A stretch of DNA of 64,000 bases from Streptomyces olivochromogenes (lineage in GTDB: Bacteria; Actinomycetota; Actinomycetes; Streptomycetales; Streptomycetaceae), in contig NZ_JADDRL010000001.1 in the NCBI RefSeq assembly GCF_021538895.1, positions 1-64,000 of the forward strand, written 5' to 3'. The notes under the pieces were generated by a model. That model ran no database searches, was not told the origin of the DNA, and saw only the letters and a list, made by a program, of their open reading frames with translations. This document shows positions 26,357-34,731 of this stretch, piece after piece. The position numbers and the translations under genes were made by a program. Numbering within the stretch: position 1 is the stretch's first letter; each line of letters starts with the position of its first letter.

Positions 26357-28171
26357 GTGCGCCGCTCCGGTGTTCCGCTGCACACCAGCCTCTTCGTCCG
26401 TCTCCTCGCCGCGTCGCTGCTGGTCGCGCTCTGCTCGGTGGCCGCGACCACGTGGGTCGCCGTCACCACCACGACACAGGCGATCAGCACGGAACAGGGC
26501 CGGTCGTCACAGGCCGACGCCCGCATCTACGACGCCCTGATCGGATACTCGGCCACCCACACCGACTGGGGCGGGGTGCAGCCGCTGGTCCGCGATCTCG
26601 CGGCTCGAACGGGCCGGGCGATCACCCTCACCACCCCCGCACGCACACCCCTCGCCGGCTCCGAACCGACCATGCGCATACGGCAGCGGCCGGCCGCCTC
26701 CGTCGATCCGCTGCGCCTCGACCCCGTTCTGTCCCATGAGAGCACTGTCGGCCCGATCGACCCCCGCGCGGTGGGCCCGTTCCTCCTCGAAGGCGAGGAC
26801 CGGGACCGTGTACGGGCGATCGTGCACAAGATCACCGGCTGTCTCGCCGGACCACGGATCGCCACCGAGGTCGTCCCCCTGCCCACCGGGCGCTACTCAA
26901 TCCGGTTCACGGGCCACACGTCCCATGCCGACGAACTCCTCACGGCGCAACGGACGTGCGACTTCGACCAGCTCAAGGCGCCCGTGCCGTCGGAGGTCGT
27001 GCCGCTCCGCCAGGCCTCTGACCTGGCCTCGGAATGCCTGAATCAGCAAGGCAGGCCGTCCGTCGAGATATTCGCGGACTTCTCCTGGCACTTCACCGGC
27101 CACACCAAGCATCAGGAGAACTCGGACCGCGCCGCGCAGGAGTGCGTGTACGAAGGCCGCCGCCAACAACTGCGGCCCTATGTCTCACCGCCGGTCCTGC
27201 TCTTCGTCTCCGACCGAGGCCATCCGACCACCGAGACCGTGCGGCTCTCGTCGGAGAACACCGTACGGATCGCCGGCGCCGCGGGCATCGTTCTCACCGT
27301 CACCTGCGCCGTGACCATCCTGCTGGGCAGCCGACTGGTCCGACCGCTGCGTGCCCTGATCACCGCGGCCCAACGCCCGGCCGACGAGGCAGCCCGCGTC
27401 CCGGTGCTCACCAAGGACGAGATCGGCCGCGTCGCCCTGGCCTTCAACGACCTCTCCGAACGCAGGGAGACCCTGGAGCGTCAACGCCGCGCCATGGTCA
27501 GCGATGTGGCACACGAACTCCGTACCCCGCTGACCAACATCCGCAGTTGGCTTGAGGCCGCCCAGGACGGCCTGACACCGACCGATCAGCCGTTGCTCGC
27601 CCTGCTCCTGGACGAGGCGATGCTGCTCCAGCACATCATCGAGGACCTGCGCGACCTCGCCGCGGCCGAGGCCGGAAACCTGGTACTGCACCGTGAAGCG
27701 CTGTCCGTACGACACGTACTGGAACAGGTGGCCGTGGCGCACCACGGGGCCGCCGGACCGGCGGGCGTCGAACTGTCCATCCAGGCCGCCGACGAACTGG
27801 CGGTGCACGCCGATCCGGTGCGACTGCGTCAGGCGATCGGCAACCTCGTCTCCAACGCGATCAGACACACACCGAGCGGAGGCCGGGTCGTCCTGCGATC
27901 CCGTAGCGAGGGCAACGAACTGATCCTGGAGGTCATCGACACCGGCTGCGGTATCCAACCGGCGGATCTGCCCCATGTCTTCGACCGCTTCTGGCGCGCG
28001 GACAAGTCCCGCAACCGCCAGACCGGCGGCAGCGGCCTCGGGCTGGCCATCACCCGCAAACTGACCGAGGCACACGACGGCACGATCTCGGTCATCAGCA
28101 CGCCCGGCATCGGCTCGGTGTTCACCGTCCGACTTCCGTGGCGCCCGTGCGCCGGCAGTCAGACCTCGTAG
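26357..28171 (+). CDS. Sensor histidine kinase of the efflux-linked two-component system
   Basis: 604 residues from GTG 26357, 1 bp after the regulator stop. TM1 (LFVRLLAASLLVALCSVAAT), a long extracytoplasmic sensor of about 270 residues containing four Cys in repeated patterns (KITGCLAG, AQRTCDFDQL, ASECLNQQG, AAQECVYEG), then TM2 (IAGAAGIVLTVTCAVTILLG), HAMP, and the H-box VAHELRTPLTNIRS with H386. ATP-binding motifs are NLVSNAIRHT, DTGCGIQPADLPHVFDRFWR and GGSGLGLAI. The large Cys-containing sensor suggests detection of an extracellular drug or envelope damage. Confidence 0.95.
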   Translation: MRRSGVPLHTSLFVRLLAASLLVALCSVAATTWVAVTTTTQAISTEQGRSSQADARIYDALIGYSATHTDWGGVQPLVRDLAARTGRAITLTTPARTPLAGSEPTMRIRQRPAASVDPLRLDPVLSHESTVGPIDPRAVGPFLLEGEDRDRVRAIVHKITGCLAGPRIATEVVPLPTGRYSIRFTGHTSHADELLTAQRTCDFDQLKAPVPSEVVPLRQASDLASECLNQQGRPSVEIFADFSWHFTGHTKHQENSDRAAQECVYEGRRQQLRPYVSPPVLLFVSDRGHPTTETVRLSSENTVRIAGAAGIVLTVTCAVTILLGSRLVRPLRALITAAQRPADEAARVPVLTKDEIGRVALAFNDLSERRETLERQRRAMVSDVAHELRTPLTNIRSWLEAAQDGLTPTDQPLLALLLDEAMLLQHIIEDLRDLAAAEAGNLVLHREALSVRHVLEQVAVAHHGAAGPAGVELSIQAADELAVHADPVRLRQAIGNLVSNAIRHTPSGGRVVLRSRSEGNELILEVIDTGCGIQPADLPHVFDRFWRADKSRNRQTGGSGLGLAITRKLTEAHDGTISVISTPGIGSVFTVRLPWRPCAGSQTS

Positions 28172-28554
28172 GGCCAGACAGTGACCTGGTCCTGTGCCAC
28201 ACGAACCTCGACCCACGACCCGTCAACGCCTTCCGGCGGTGGTGCGGCAAGATCGAACAGGATCGGCGCGCCGGCCACTTCCAGGACAGCGCCTCCGTCT
28301 TCGGCGAGGCCGAGCCGCCCACGAAAGACGACGTGGTCGCCCTCTTCCCGCAGCTCAGGTGCCCCAGCAGCACCCGGCGAGGCGTTCACCCCCCAGGCGA
28401 TGTCCTCACCGACAGTCCACTCGACGTGGCACTGTCGCCCCACTGCTTCGGGAGCCCCCCGCCACAGCACCACAGCAGTGCCCACTGCCGTATGCACCCG
28501 GACAGACATGGGCTTCGACGGGACGGGCTGCACTGCCTCTACCTTCACCAACAC
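28159..28554 (-). CDS. Hypothetical protein, 131 aa
   Basis: GTG 28554 is chosen because GAGGA lies 8 nt upstream; the frame is open further to 28677 but that part is low-complexity (a repeated GVHEF). I recognise no family. The sequence is soluble and beta-rich, with VLWRGAPEAVGRQCHVEWTVGED in the middle and an acidic C-terminus SWVEVRVAQDQVTVWPYEV. The general look is that of immunity or antitoxin-like proteins, but this is only an impression. The 3' end overlaps the kinase gene by 13 bp. Confidence 0.55.
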   Translation of the reverse strand: MLVKVEAVQPVPSKPMSVRVHTAVGTAVVLWRGAPEAVGRQCHVEWTVGEDIAWGVNASPGAAGAPELREEGDHVVFRGRLGLAEDGGAVLEVAGAPILFDLAAPPPEGVDGSWVEVRVAQDQVTVWPYEV

Positions 28555-28758
28555 ACCGGCATCATCCTCGATCGGCTTGCCGAGGACATCCGACGGGGAC
28601 GGTCTGCGGTCCGGCCGGTCGGTCGAGAACTCGTGGACACCACGGAACTCATGGACACCACGGCCGGCGCCCTTCACGGCTTCCTCGCGAGAGGGTCCCG
28701 GCCCTTCCCCCCAACCGTCACTCGCGGCGCCGCCGCTGTGCGGGAGCGTGCGCGGGGA

Positions 28759-29280
28759 TCAGTACGCGGAGTTGACGTTGTCGATGGAGCCGTAGCGCTG
28801 AGCGGCGTAGTTGGCGGCGGCGGTGATGTTCGCGACCGGGTCGGTGACGCTCTGGGGGGTGCCCGCGACGTGGTAGGCGTTGAAGGTGGGCTCGATCACC
28901 TGCAGGAGGCCCTTGGACGGGGTGCCCTGCTGCGCGTTGACGTCCCAGTTGTTCTGGGCGTTGGGGTTGCCACCGGACTCACGCATGATGTTGCGACGCA
29001 GACCCTCGTAGCTACCGGGGATGCCCTTCTCCTTCATGACGGCCAGCGACTTCTTGATCCAGCCGTCGAGGCTCCCCGTGGCGCCGGTGGCGCTGCTGGA
29101 GTCGGCACGGCTGTCACTGGAGGCAGCGGCGACGCTGTGGGCGGCCTGCGGGGCTTCGGCGGCGTGGGCGGAAGCCGGCATCAGCGTGAGAGCGACGGTC
29201 GCGGCACCGGTGGTGGCGATGCCGGTCAGGGCGATGGTGCGAAGGCGGGCAAGGCGGCTGGTGGCGGTGATCGCGGTCAT
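28759..29280 (-). CDS. Secreted transglycosylase SLT-domain protein
   Basis: 173 residues from ATG 29280 (AGGAGAG upstream). Signal peptide: positive start, TIALTGIATTGAATVALTLM and cleavage after ASAHA. A Ser/Ala-rich linker precedes a compact SLT domain with catalytic Glu in NIMRESGGNPNAQNNWD, then GLLQVIEPTFNAYHV and ITAAANYAAQRYG. This is the short Streptomyces type of lytic transglycosylase, cleaving the glycan of peptidoglycan outside the cell for growth or sporulation. A long upstream leader (see next entry) suggests post-transcriptional control. Confidence 0.92.
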   Translation of the reverse strand: MTAITATSRLARLRTIALTGIATTGAATVALTLMPASAHAAEAPQAAHSVAAASSDSRADSSSATGATGSLDGWIKKSLAVMKEKGIPGSYEGLRRNIMRESGGNPNAQNNWDVNAQQGTPSKGLLQVIEPTFNAYHVAGTPQSVTDPVANITAAANYAAQRYGSIDNVNSAY

Positions 29281-29480
29281 GATGAGGGACTCTCCTGTGG
29301 GACGTCTTAAGGCGCCGGCCGGTTTTCGGTCGCGGCCTGTCGGGCGTCGGGGCGAGGCCCCGTGTTGCCGTGCGAGACGAGGGCGGGCTTTCCGGATGTG
29401 GGTCCGGTCCGTCCTGCGGCTTGCGGCAACGAGAAACATGGTTAGCGGCGGGTAGAAGCGGGCGCAAGAATGTGACGTAC
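29281..29480 (-). promoter_or_regulatory. Long, possibly structured 5' leader of the transglycosylase gene
   Basis: About 200 bp between the start codon and an AT-richer patch near 29470-29500, containing no good ORF. Read on the minus strand it includes GCTAACC, several GC-rich stems and CTTAAGACG close to the ribosome site. Cell-wall hydrolase genes of Streptomyces are known to carry c-di-AMP (ydaO) riboswitches. I cannot align the full consensus here, so this is only a candidate. Confidence 0.3.
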
Positions 29481-29584
29481 TACCCGACTACGGAGCAATG
29501 TCCGAAATCTGCCGCTTCGGAGCTTTATGGCCTGCTCGCGGCGGGGTCGCTCTACGATCCGCGGTAGGACGTGATCTGGCTCCT

Positions 29585-29613
29585 ATGGGGGGCGTCACGC
29601 CCCGGCCCCCCAT
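29585..29613. terminator. Hairpin downstream of the TauE gene
   Basis: ATGGGGGG (29585-29592) pairs with CCCCCCAT (29606-29613), with an inner GGCG/CGCC. It is 170 bp beyond the TauE stop and before the transglycosylase leader. Plausible terminator for the TauE transcript. Confidence 0.45.
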
Positions 29614-29734
29614 TCGACCCCCTCCTGACCCCTGAACGGACCCCCGAACGGGTCAGGCCGAGAGCACAGATCTCGTCACACTGCGCCACGAAGGAATCGC
29701 CGACCGCAGTATCGGCGCACGCTGCGGAGGTAAT

Positions 29735-29764
29735 GAAGGGAGACGTATAGAAGGGAGACGTATA
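29735..29764. repeat. Two tandem 15-bp direct repeats
   Basis: GAAGGGAGACGTATA occurs twice in a row, followed by a partial third copy (GAGGGA). It lies just past the 3' end of the TauE gene, in a 505-bp gap (29281-29785) that otherwise has no gene. Confidence 0.85.
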
Positions 29765-29785
29765 GAGGGACACGACCGGACGGGA

Positions 29786-30601
29786 TCACCACATCAGCCC
29801 CCTCAGCATCACGATCAGGACGACCACGAGCAGGCCGACGTAGGCCGCGGAGTGGAGGTGGTCCGGGACTCGGCCGGTGACTCGTCTTGTGACGACGATG
29901 GTGGGCAGGGATCCGATGAGTAGGGCGGCGGCCGCGGGGAGGTCGACGTAGCCGAGCTGTCCCGCGCTGACGGGTGTGGTGGGGGCGAGGGCGTAGACGA
30001 GGGTGCCGGCCACGGCGACGGGAACGCTGAGCGGGTTGGCCATGGCGGTCGCCTCGGTCATGGGCAGGCCCCTGCGGCGCAGGAGGGGGACCGTCATGAC
30101 GCTGCCGCCCACGCCCAGGGCCGCTGCCACCAGGCCGATGCCCGTTCCACCGAGGGTGACGGTGCCCCGCCCCAAGGGCTGCGGCCGCGCCTGGTGCGCC
30201 ACGACCAGGAAGCCCTTCCGCAACACACTGTCGGCGATCGTCACCAGGAGATATACGGCGAACAGCAGCCGCAGCGCCGTACCGCCGATCCGCGTGGCCG
30301 CGAAGGATCCGACGACAGCGCCGATCGTGATGAACGCCGCCAGCGGCCAGACGTACGTGCGCCGCAGTCGGCCCTGCCGGCACTGGGCCAGGGTCGCCGT
30401 CGTGGCGTTCACGACCATGACCGACGCCGAGGTCGCCACCGCGATGTGCATGGCGTCCGCCTCCGCGGCCCGGTGGGATGTGGCGGTCAGGACTCCGCAG
30501 ACGACGGGGACCGTGACGAAGCCGCCGCCGAAACCGAAGAGCACGGTCGTGATGCCGGTCAGACAGCCGAAGAAGACGAGGGTGGAGAAGGAGGTCAGCA
30601 C
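29786..30601 (-). CDS. Sulfite exporter TauE/SafE family membrane protein
   Basis: 271 residues from GTG 30601; the frame is open far upstream but that part is antisense to the AraC gene. Eight or so TM segments, with the two family halves each opening with a Gly-rich motif: TGITTVLFGFGGGFVTVP and GIGLVAAALGVGGSVMTVP. AMANPLSVPVAVAGTLVY is typical of the second half. Probably transports an organosulfur or other small anion across the cytoplasmic membrane. Divergent from the AraC regulator at 30704. Confidence 0.9.
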   Translation of the reverse strand: MLTSFSTLVFFGCLTGITTVLFGFGGGFVTVPVVCGVLTATSHRAAEADAMHIAVATSASVMVVNATTATLAQCRQGRLRRTYVWPLAAFITIGAVVGSFAATRIGGTALRLLFAVYLLVTIADSVLRKGFLVVAHQARPQPLGRGTVTLGGTGIGLVAAALGVGGSVMTVPLLRRRGLPMTEATAMANPLSVPVAVAGTLVYALAPTTPVSAGQLGYVDLPAAAALLIGSLPTIVVTRRVTGRVPDHLHSAAYVGLLVVVLIVMLRGLMW

Positions 30602-30627
30602 TGGTACGACGCTAGGGATCAAGCAGA

Positions 30628-30653
30628 CTGGCGGGCAATCGATGATTTGCCAG
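30628..30653. promoter_or_regulatory. Imperfect inverted repeat between TauE and AraC genes
   Basis: CTGGC (30628-30632) and GCCAG (30649-30653) flank an AT-rich core with GCAA and TTGC, in the 102-bp divergent gap. A possible binding site for the adjacent regulator. Confidence 0.35.
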
Positions 30654-30703
30654 CTTCCTACGCGCAGCAGACAGGCGGTCCCGATCCCGCGTAGCCTCGC
30701 GGC

Positions 30704-31510
30704 ATGCGCGACATCCCGGTGGCGAAGGTGGACGACCTCGATCGTGCCGTGCTGGCCATCGGCACCGACTACCCCCATGACCACCTGCTCGTCTGGCACG
30801 AGCACCGCCGCGCCCAGGTCCTGTACGCGGCCACCGGCGTCATGCGAGTCGAGACGGCGGACGGCAGCTGGACGATTCCCACCGCCCGTGCGGTCCTGAT
30901 CCCGCCCCTGACCAGGCACCAGGTCACGATGACTGGGGTCAGTACCCGCAGCCTCTACCTCGAACCCACTGCCGTGCCGTGGTTTCCCGCGCACTGTCAG
31001 GCCGTCGACGTCTCCGCCCTGCTCCGGGAACTGATCCTGGAAGCCGTCGAGATGGAGCCGCGCTACCCCGAGCACGGCCGGGACGCCGCGGTGGCCGCTC
31101 TTCTCCTCCACGAACTCAGGAACCTCGCCCCGTTGCCGCTCGACGTGCCCCTGCCGTCCGATCCCCGACTGCGCGACCTGTGCGAGGCATTCCTGCAGAG
31201 GCCCGACATCCACGACCCACCGGCACGCTGGTGCGCGGCCCTCAACATCAGCGAACGCACCCTCGCCCGCCTGTTCCAGCGCGGCACCGGCCTGAGCTTC
31301 TCCCAGTGGCGACAACGCGCCTGCGTCCTGCACTCCCTGCAGCATCTCGCCACGGGCACGCCCATCACGCGCATCGCGACCACGCTGGGCTACGACAACC
31401 CCGCCGCCTTCACAGCCGCGTTCAGAAAACTCCTCGGCCAACCACCAACGACGTACCGGAACTTCAGCACCGCGGACCGTCGCGCACTGGGCCAGTGGAT
31501 GAGTCACTGA
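30704..31510 (+). CDS. AraC family regulator with N-terminal cupin
   Basis: 268 residues. N-terminal AraC-like cupin (HDHLLVWHEHRRAQVLYAATG, then IPTARAVLIPPLTRHQV) and C-terminal double HTH (WCAALNISERTLARLFQRG and ITRIATTLGYDNPAAFTAAF) followed by GQPPTTYR. This layout is that of exporter-linked regulators such as NimR. It is divergent from the TauE exporter, so it likely activates that gene in response to the exported compound. Confidence 0.93.
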   Translation: MRDIPVAKVDDLDRAVLAIGTDYPHDHLLVWHEHRRAQVLYAATGVMRVETADGSWTIPTARAVLIPPLTRHQVTMTGVSTRSLYLEPTAVPWFPAHCQAVDVSALLRELILEAVEMEPRYPEHGRDAAVAALLLHELRNLAPLPLDVPLPSDPRLRDLCEAFLQRPDIHDPPARWCAALNISERTLARLFQRGTGLSFSQWRQRACVLHSLQHLATGTPITRIATTLGYDNPAAFTAAFRKLLGQPPTTYRNFSTADRRALGQWMSH

Positions 31511-31611
31511 CCCACCTCTTTACTGAAGGGTAGTCATGCCCCACTCTTTGGGTGTGCCGGTTCGCGTCGCGGACCGGTTGACGGCCGTCGCCGCGAGAAA
31601 GGCGGAACACC

Positions 31612-32250
31612 TTGTCCGGTTCGCCTCGTCTTCACAGGGTTGGCATGTACTTGGCAATTGCGGGAGCACTGTGCGCCACCGCTCTCGTTCCGGGAACCGC
31701 CTCGGCGGCTCCGCGTTCGCACACGGCCTCCGCGGGCCTCACGAACACCGAATCCCAGATCGGACCGTTCACCGAACCGGCCTTCGCCGCCACGTGTGAC
31801 TGGCACCGGTTCGGCGAAGGCGAGATCCCCCCGTGGTGGCTGATGTTCCGCGACCCGCTGTGCGTGGAGTACAGCAAGCGCGACATCACCTTCGACAACG
31901 GCGGCGCCCTGCGTTTCCTCGTCGCCGAACCCTCGCGGTTCGCCCTGGCCATGGTCACCTGCCGCTACTACCAGAAGGACCACTGGAGTGTGCAGACCAC
32001 CACCGGCGCCACACCCTGGGTGACGTGGGACGGCCAGTACTGGTGGGACAAGTCCGGGCAGCGGGCCGGCGCACGGCTGAGCGGGTTCCGTATCCACGGT
32101 ACGAGCGTCGGCATCGGTGACGCCGTCGCCGCGCTGCGCCCGGTGTACCCGGAACTGGCCGACGCGCTGGAGGAATACGGCAGCGAGGCCGGAGAGACGG
32201 GCCTGACCACGGCCCTCCCATACTCCCCACTCTGCTCGACGGCCGGGTGA
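31612..32250 (+). CDS. Secreted hypothetical protein, 212 aa
   Basis: TTG 31612 is the likely start because it gives a positively charged n-region (RLHR) and has AAAGG upstream; ATG 31645 would leave none. Signal peptide: MYLAIAGALCATALVPGTASA. The mature part has four cysteines (in ATCDWHRF, DPLCVEYS, MVTCRYYQ and SPLCSTAG), consistent with two disulfides, and many Trp/Tyr. No family recognised. Its stop overlaps the next gene's GTG (GTGA), so it is translationally coupled to the Tat-signal subunit and the GMC oxidoreductase. Confidence 0.75.
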   Translation: MSGSPRLHRVGMYLAIAGALCATALVPGTASAAPRSHTASAGLTNTESQIGPFTEPAFAATCDWHRFGEGEIPPWWLMFRDPLCVEYSKRDITFDNGGALRFLVAEPSRFALAMVTCRYYQKDHWSVQTTTGATPWVTWDGQYWWDKSGQRAGARLSGFRIHGTSVGIGDAVAALRPVYPELADALEEYGSEAGETGLTTALPYSPLCSTAG

Positions 32251-32918
32251 GCACCGTGTCCTCGATCGATCGAAGAGCGGTGCTCAGGGCGCTGGCCGCC
32301 ACCGCCGGCGCCCTGTCCGCCCTGCAGTTCCCGGGCGCCGTAACCCGCGCGGCGGCGACCGAGACCGGGCCCGCGGGGTGGACCGTACAGACGATGGAGG
32401 CGTTCGCCGACACCCTGATCCCCGGTGAACGCCGTTTCGCCGGAGACCTCGCCATCGCGGGCGCCGTCAAAGGACCGGGCGCCGTGCAGGCCGGTGTGAT
32501 CAGCACGCTCAACTCGCCCGAACTGCCACTCGCCCCCTTGCTGCCGGAGATCGCGGCCCTGCTCAACGCCCGGGCGATCGCCTACGCGGCCACCCACCTC
32601 ATCCTGCTCCCCATCACCAGCCCCGCCTTCGTGGGTCTGTCCTTCCGCGACCGCACCGCGCTCGTCCGAGGGCTGTTCGGGCCCGAGGACCCCGACCGCG
32701 CCATCTGGCAGGTACTCAGCCTGCTGACCGGCCTCGCCTTCGACACCGCCGCCCACCTCGACACACGCCAGGCCGTAACGACAGGCCATCCCGGACTGGC
32801 CTGGCTGAGGTTCCCCCAGCCCGATGCCGACGGACTGTGGCGTTTCGCCGACTACTCCTACGGCAAGGCCCTCGCCACCACGCACCCCGCGACCACCGTG
32901 TCAGGGAGCCCCGCATGA
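32247..32918 (+). CDS. Tat-signal small protein, DUF5987-like, partner of GMC oxidoreductase
   Basis: 223 residues from GTG 32247. The N-terminus SSIDRRAVLRALAATAGA is a twin-arginine signal (RR then hydrophobic core), cleaving near TRAAAT. The mature domain is helical and starts WTVQTMEAFADTLIPGERR, similar in style to gluconate-dehydrogenase subunit 3 and DUF5987 proteins. In FAD dehydrogenases of that type the small Tat subunit carries the folded FAD subunit across the membrane. Its last 4 bp (ATGA) overlap the GMC gene start. Role here is inferred from that arrangement. Confidence 0.75.
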   Translation: MSTVSSIDRRAVLRALAATAGALSALQFPGAVTRAAATETGPAGWTVQTMEAFADTLIPGERRFAGDLAIAGAVKGPGAVQAGVISTLNSPELPLAPLLPEIAALLNARAIAYAATHLILLPITSPAFVGLSFRDRTALVRGLFGPEDPDRAIWQVLSLLTGLAFDTAAHLDTRQAVTTGHPGLAWLRFPQPDADGLWRFADYSYGKALATTHPATTVSGSPA

Positions 32919-34507
32919 GCGCGCAGACCACGGACGTCCTCGTGGTCGGAAGCGGCTTCGGCGGAGCGATCCCCGCCTACTACCTCGCCGCCGGCGGCGC
33001 GAGGGTCACCGTCCTGGAACGGGGCCCACGCCTCGCTGCGGGCGACTTCGTCCACTCGATGCGACTCGGCACCTACAACCGGATCGTCGACGTCGTGCGC
33101 GGCGACGGCATCGCCGTCGTCGCCGGCAACTGCGTCGGCGGCGGCAGCGTCGTCTACTTCGCCGCCTCGCTGCGCGCGCCCGCGTTCGCCTTCGAGCGCC
33201 GCGGCAGCCTCGGCCGACGCATCTGGCCGGCCGCACTCACCCGCGCCGCGCTCGACCCCTGGTACGACCGCGTCGAGGAGGCGCTCCCGGTCACCCGCAC
33301 CGGCTGGACGGACGTCTCCTACGCGGGCGGTGTACTGGCCGCCGCCTGCCAACGGGCAGGCCACACGTGCAATCCGGTGCCGGTGGCCGTCGACACCGAG
33401 CGGTGCACCAACTGCAACTGGATGCTGTCCGGTTGTCGCTTCGACGCCAAGCGCTCGATGCTGCTCAACTACCTGCCGGCGGCGGAGGCCCACGGCGCGA
33501 CGATCCGGCCGCTGCACGAAGTACAGACCGTCGCACCCTCGCTCGTACCGGGCTACCGGTACGCCGTCACCTATACGGTGCTCGATCCCGACGACTACAC
33601 ATGCACCCTGGAGAGCGGCACCATCCACGCCAGGACGGTCGTCCTCGCCGCGGGAGCCGTCGGCACTCCGGTCGTCCTCCAGCGCTCCGCCCCGCTGCTC
33701 GGCGGCGTCCCGACCGCGGTGGGACGCTACTTCTCCGGCAACGGCGACCGCGTGAGTGTCGCAGAGGTGGACGAGACCAAGGTGCGCTCACTTCTGGGGC
33801 TGTCCCGTCCGGACGGCGTCCCGTACGAGGGGCTACCGATCGGCCGCCCCATCACGGCGGCGACGTACGACTTCCTGGACGCGTCGCTCCCCGAGTTCAG
33901 CCGCTTCATGCTCCAGCAGATCTACTTCCCGCCCCTCACCAACGTGCTGTCCCAGACCACCGATCCGCCGTACTGGTTCGGGATTCCAGGTCGTACCCTC
34001 CGCTCCCGCTGGAGGTCCTGGCTCACGCTCCTCGCCATGACCGAGGACGACAACGAAGGCGTCTTCCAGGCCACTCCCCCGCTCACGGGCAGCTTCACCC
34101 GGCTCGCTCCCGGGCTCGGACTGGGCACGATGACCTACCGCCCCACCGACCGCACTCGCGGCGGCTGGCAAAAGGCCGACGAGGCTCTGCGCGGCATTCT
34201 CGAAAAGGACGGGCTGTCCCGGGTCCGGCCTTGGCAGGAGGACATCGCCGGAACCGTAACCGCCCACCCCATCGGCTCGGCCCGCATGGGTGACGCCCCT
34301 TCCAGCAGCGCCCTCACCGACACCAACGAACTCCGGGGCCACCCAGGCCTGTTCATCACCGACGGCTCCGCGGTCCCGACCTCCCTGACCGTCAACCCGT
34401 CCCTCACCATCGCCGCCCTCGCCGAACGAGCAACCCCCACCATCACCGAGCGCACGGCCCAGACGGGAGTCCCGGTCCAGTACGGGGCACCGGTCCCCGT
34501 GCCCTGA
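32915..34507 (+). CDS. GMC family FAD-dependent oxidoreductase
   Basis: 530 residues from ATG 32915. FAD-binding VVGSGFGGAIPAYYLA (10-25), GNCVGGGSVVYFAAS (GMC signature 1 region), VLAAGAVGTPVVLQRS (signature 2) and the C-terminal HPIGSARMG followed by LFITDGSAVPTSLTVNPSLT with catalytic His/Asn positions. The Cys-rich stretch ERCTNCNWMLSGCRFDAK resembles cholesterol/long-chain alcohol oxidase members; whether it binds Fe-S is unknown. It has no signal peptide of its own, consistent with export together with the Tat-signal protein just upstream. Confidence 0.92.
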   Translation: MSAQTTDVLVVGSGFGGAIPAYYLAAGGARVTVLERGPRLAAGDFVHSMRLGTYNRIVDVVRGDGIAVVAGNCVGGGSVVYFAASLRAPAFAFERRGSLGRRIWPAALTRAALDPWYDRVEEALPVTRTGWTDVSYAGGVLAAACQRAGHTCNPVPVAVDTERCTNCNWMLSGCRFDAKRSMLLNYLPAAEAHGATIRPLHEVQTVAPSLVPGYRYAVTYTVLDPDDYTCTLESGTIHARTVVLAAGAVGTPVVLQRSAPLLGGVPTAVGRYFSGNGDRVSVAEVDETKVRSLLGLSRPDGVPYEGLPIGRPITAATYDFLDASLPEFSRFMLQQIYFPPLTNVLSQTTDPPYWFGIPGRTLRSRWRSWLTLLAMTEDDNEGVFQATPPLTGSFTRLAPGLGLGTMTYRPTDRTRGGWQKADEALRGILEKDGLSRVRPWQEDIAGTVTAHPIGSARMGDAPSSSALTDTNELRGHPGLFITDGSAVPTSLTVNPSLTIAALAERATPTITERTAQTGVPVQYGAPVPVP

Positions 34508-34516
34508 GACCGTCCA

Positions 34517-34543
34517 GGCCCGCCTCAGTGCTGGGGGCGGGCC
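34517..34543 (+). terminator. Terminator after the GMC operon
   Basis: GGCCCGCC (34517-34524) pairs with GGCGGGCC (34536-34543), 11-nt loop, 10 bp after the stop. Confidence 0.65.
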
Positions 34544-34717
34544 GACGGTGACGGTGATCCAGACGTGGTCATTTCCAACGACGCCGCCGCGTCGAGCTCC
34601 ACCCGCCACTCGACCTCATCCGCGAAGTCAACCACCTCACACAGCCCCGAATCCGCTGATTCAGATGCGTTGCATACATTCGGGTGATCTTCGCCCGTCA
34701 GCGCATTTTTCCGTGGT

Positions 34718-34731
34718 TAAGATCCGCTTCT
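34718..34731 (+). promoter_or_regulatory. -10 element implying a leaderless hydroxylase mRNA
   Basis: TAAGAT at 34718-34723 is followed by 8 nt and the GTG start at 34732, with no ribosome site between. The upstream 60 bp is notably AT-richer than the surroundings. A clear -35 box is not visible. Confidence 0.45.

Noticed and set aside
29552..29773. Short minus-strand ORF with repeated YTSPF
   Set aside because: The repeat is simply the 15-bp tandem DNA repeat in translation; no ribosome site.
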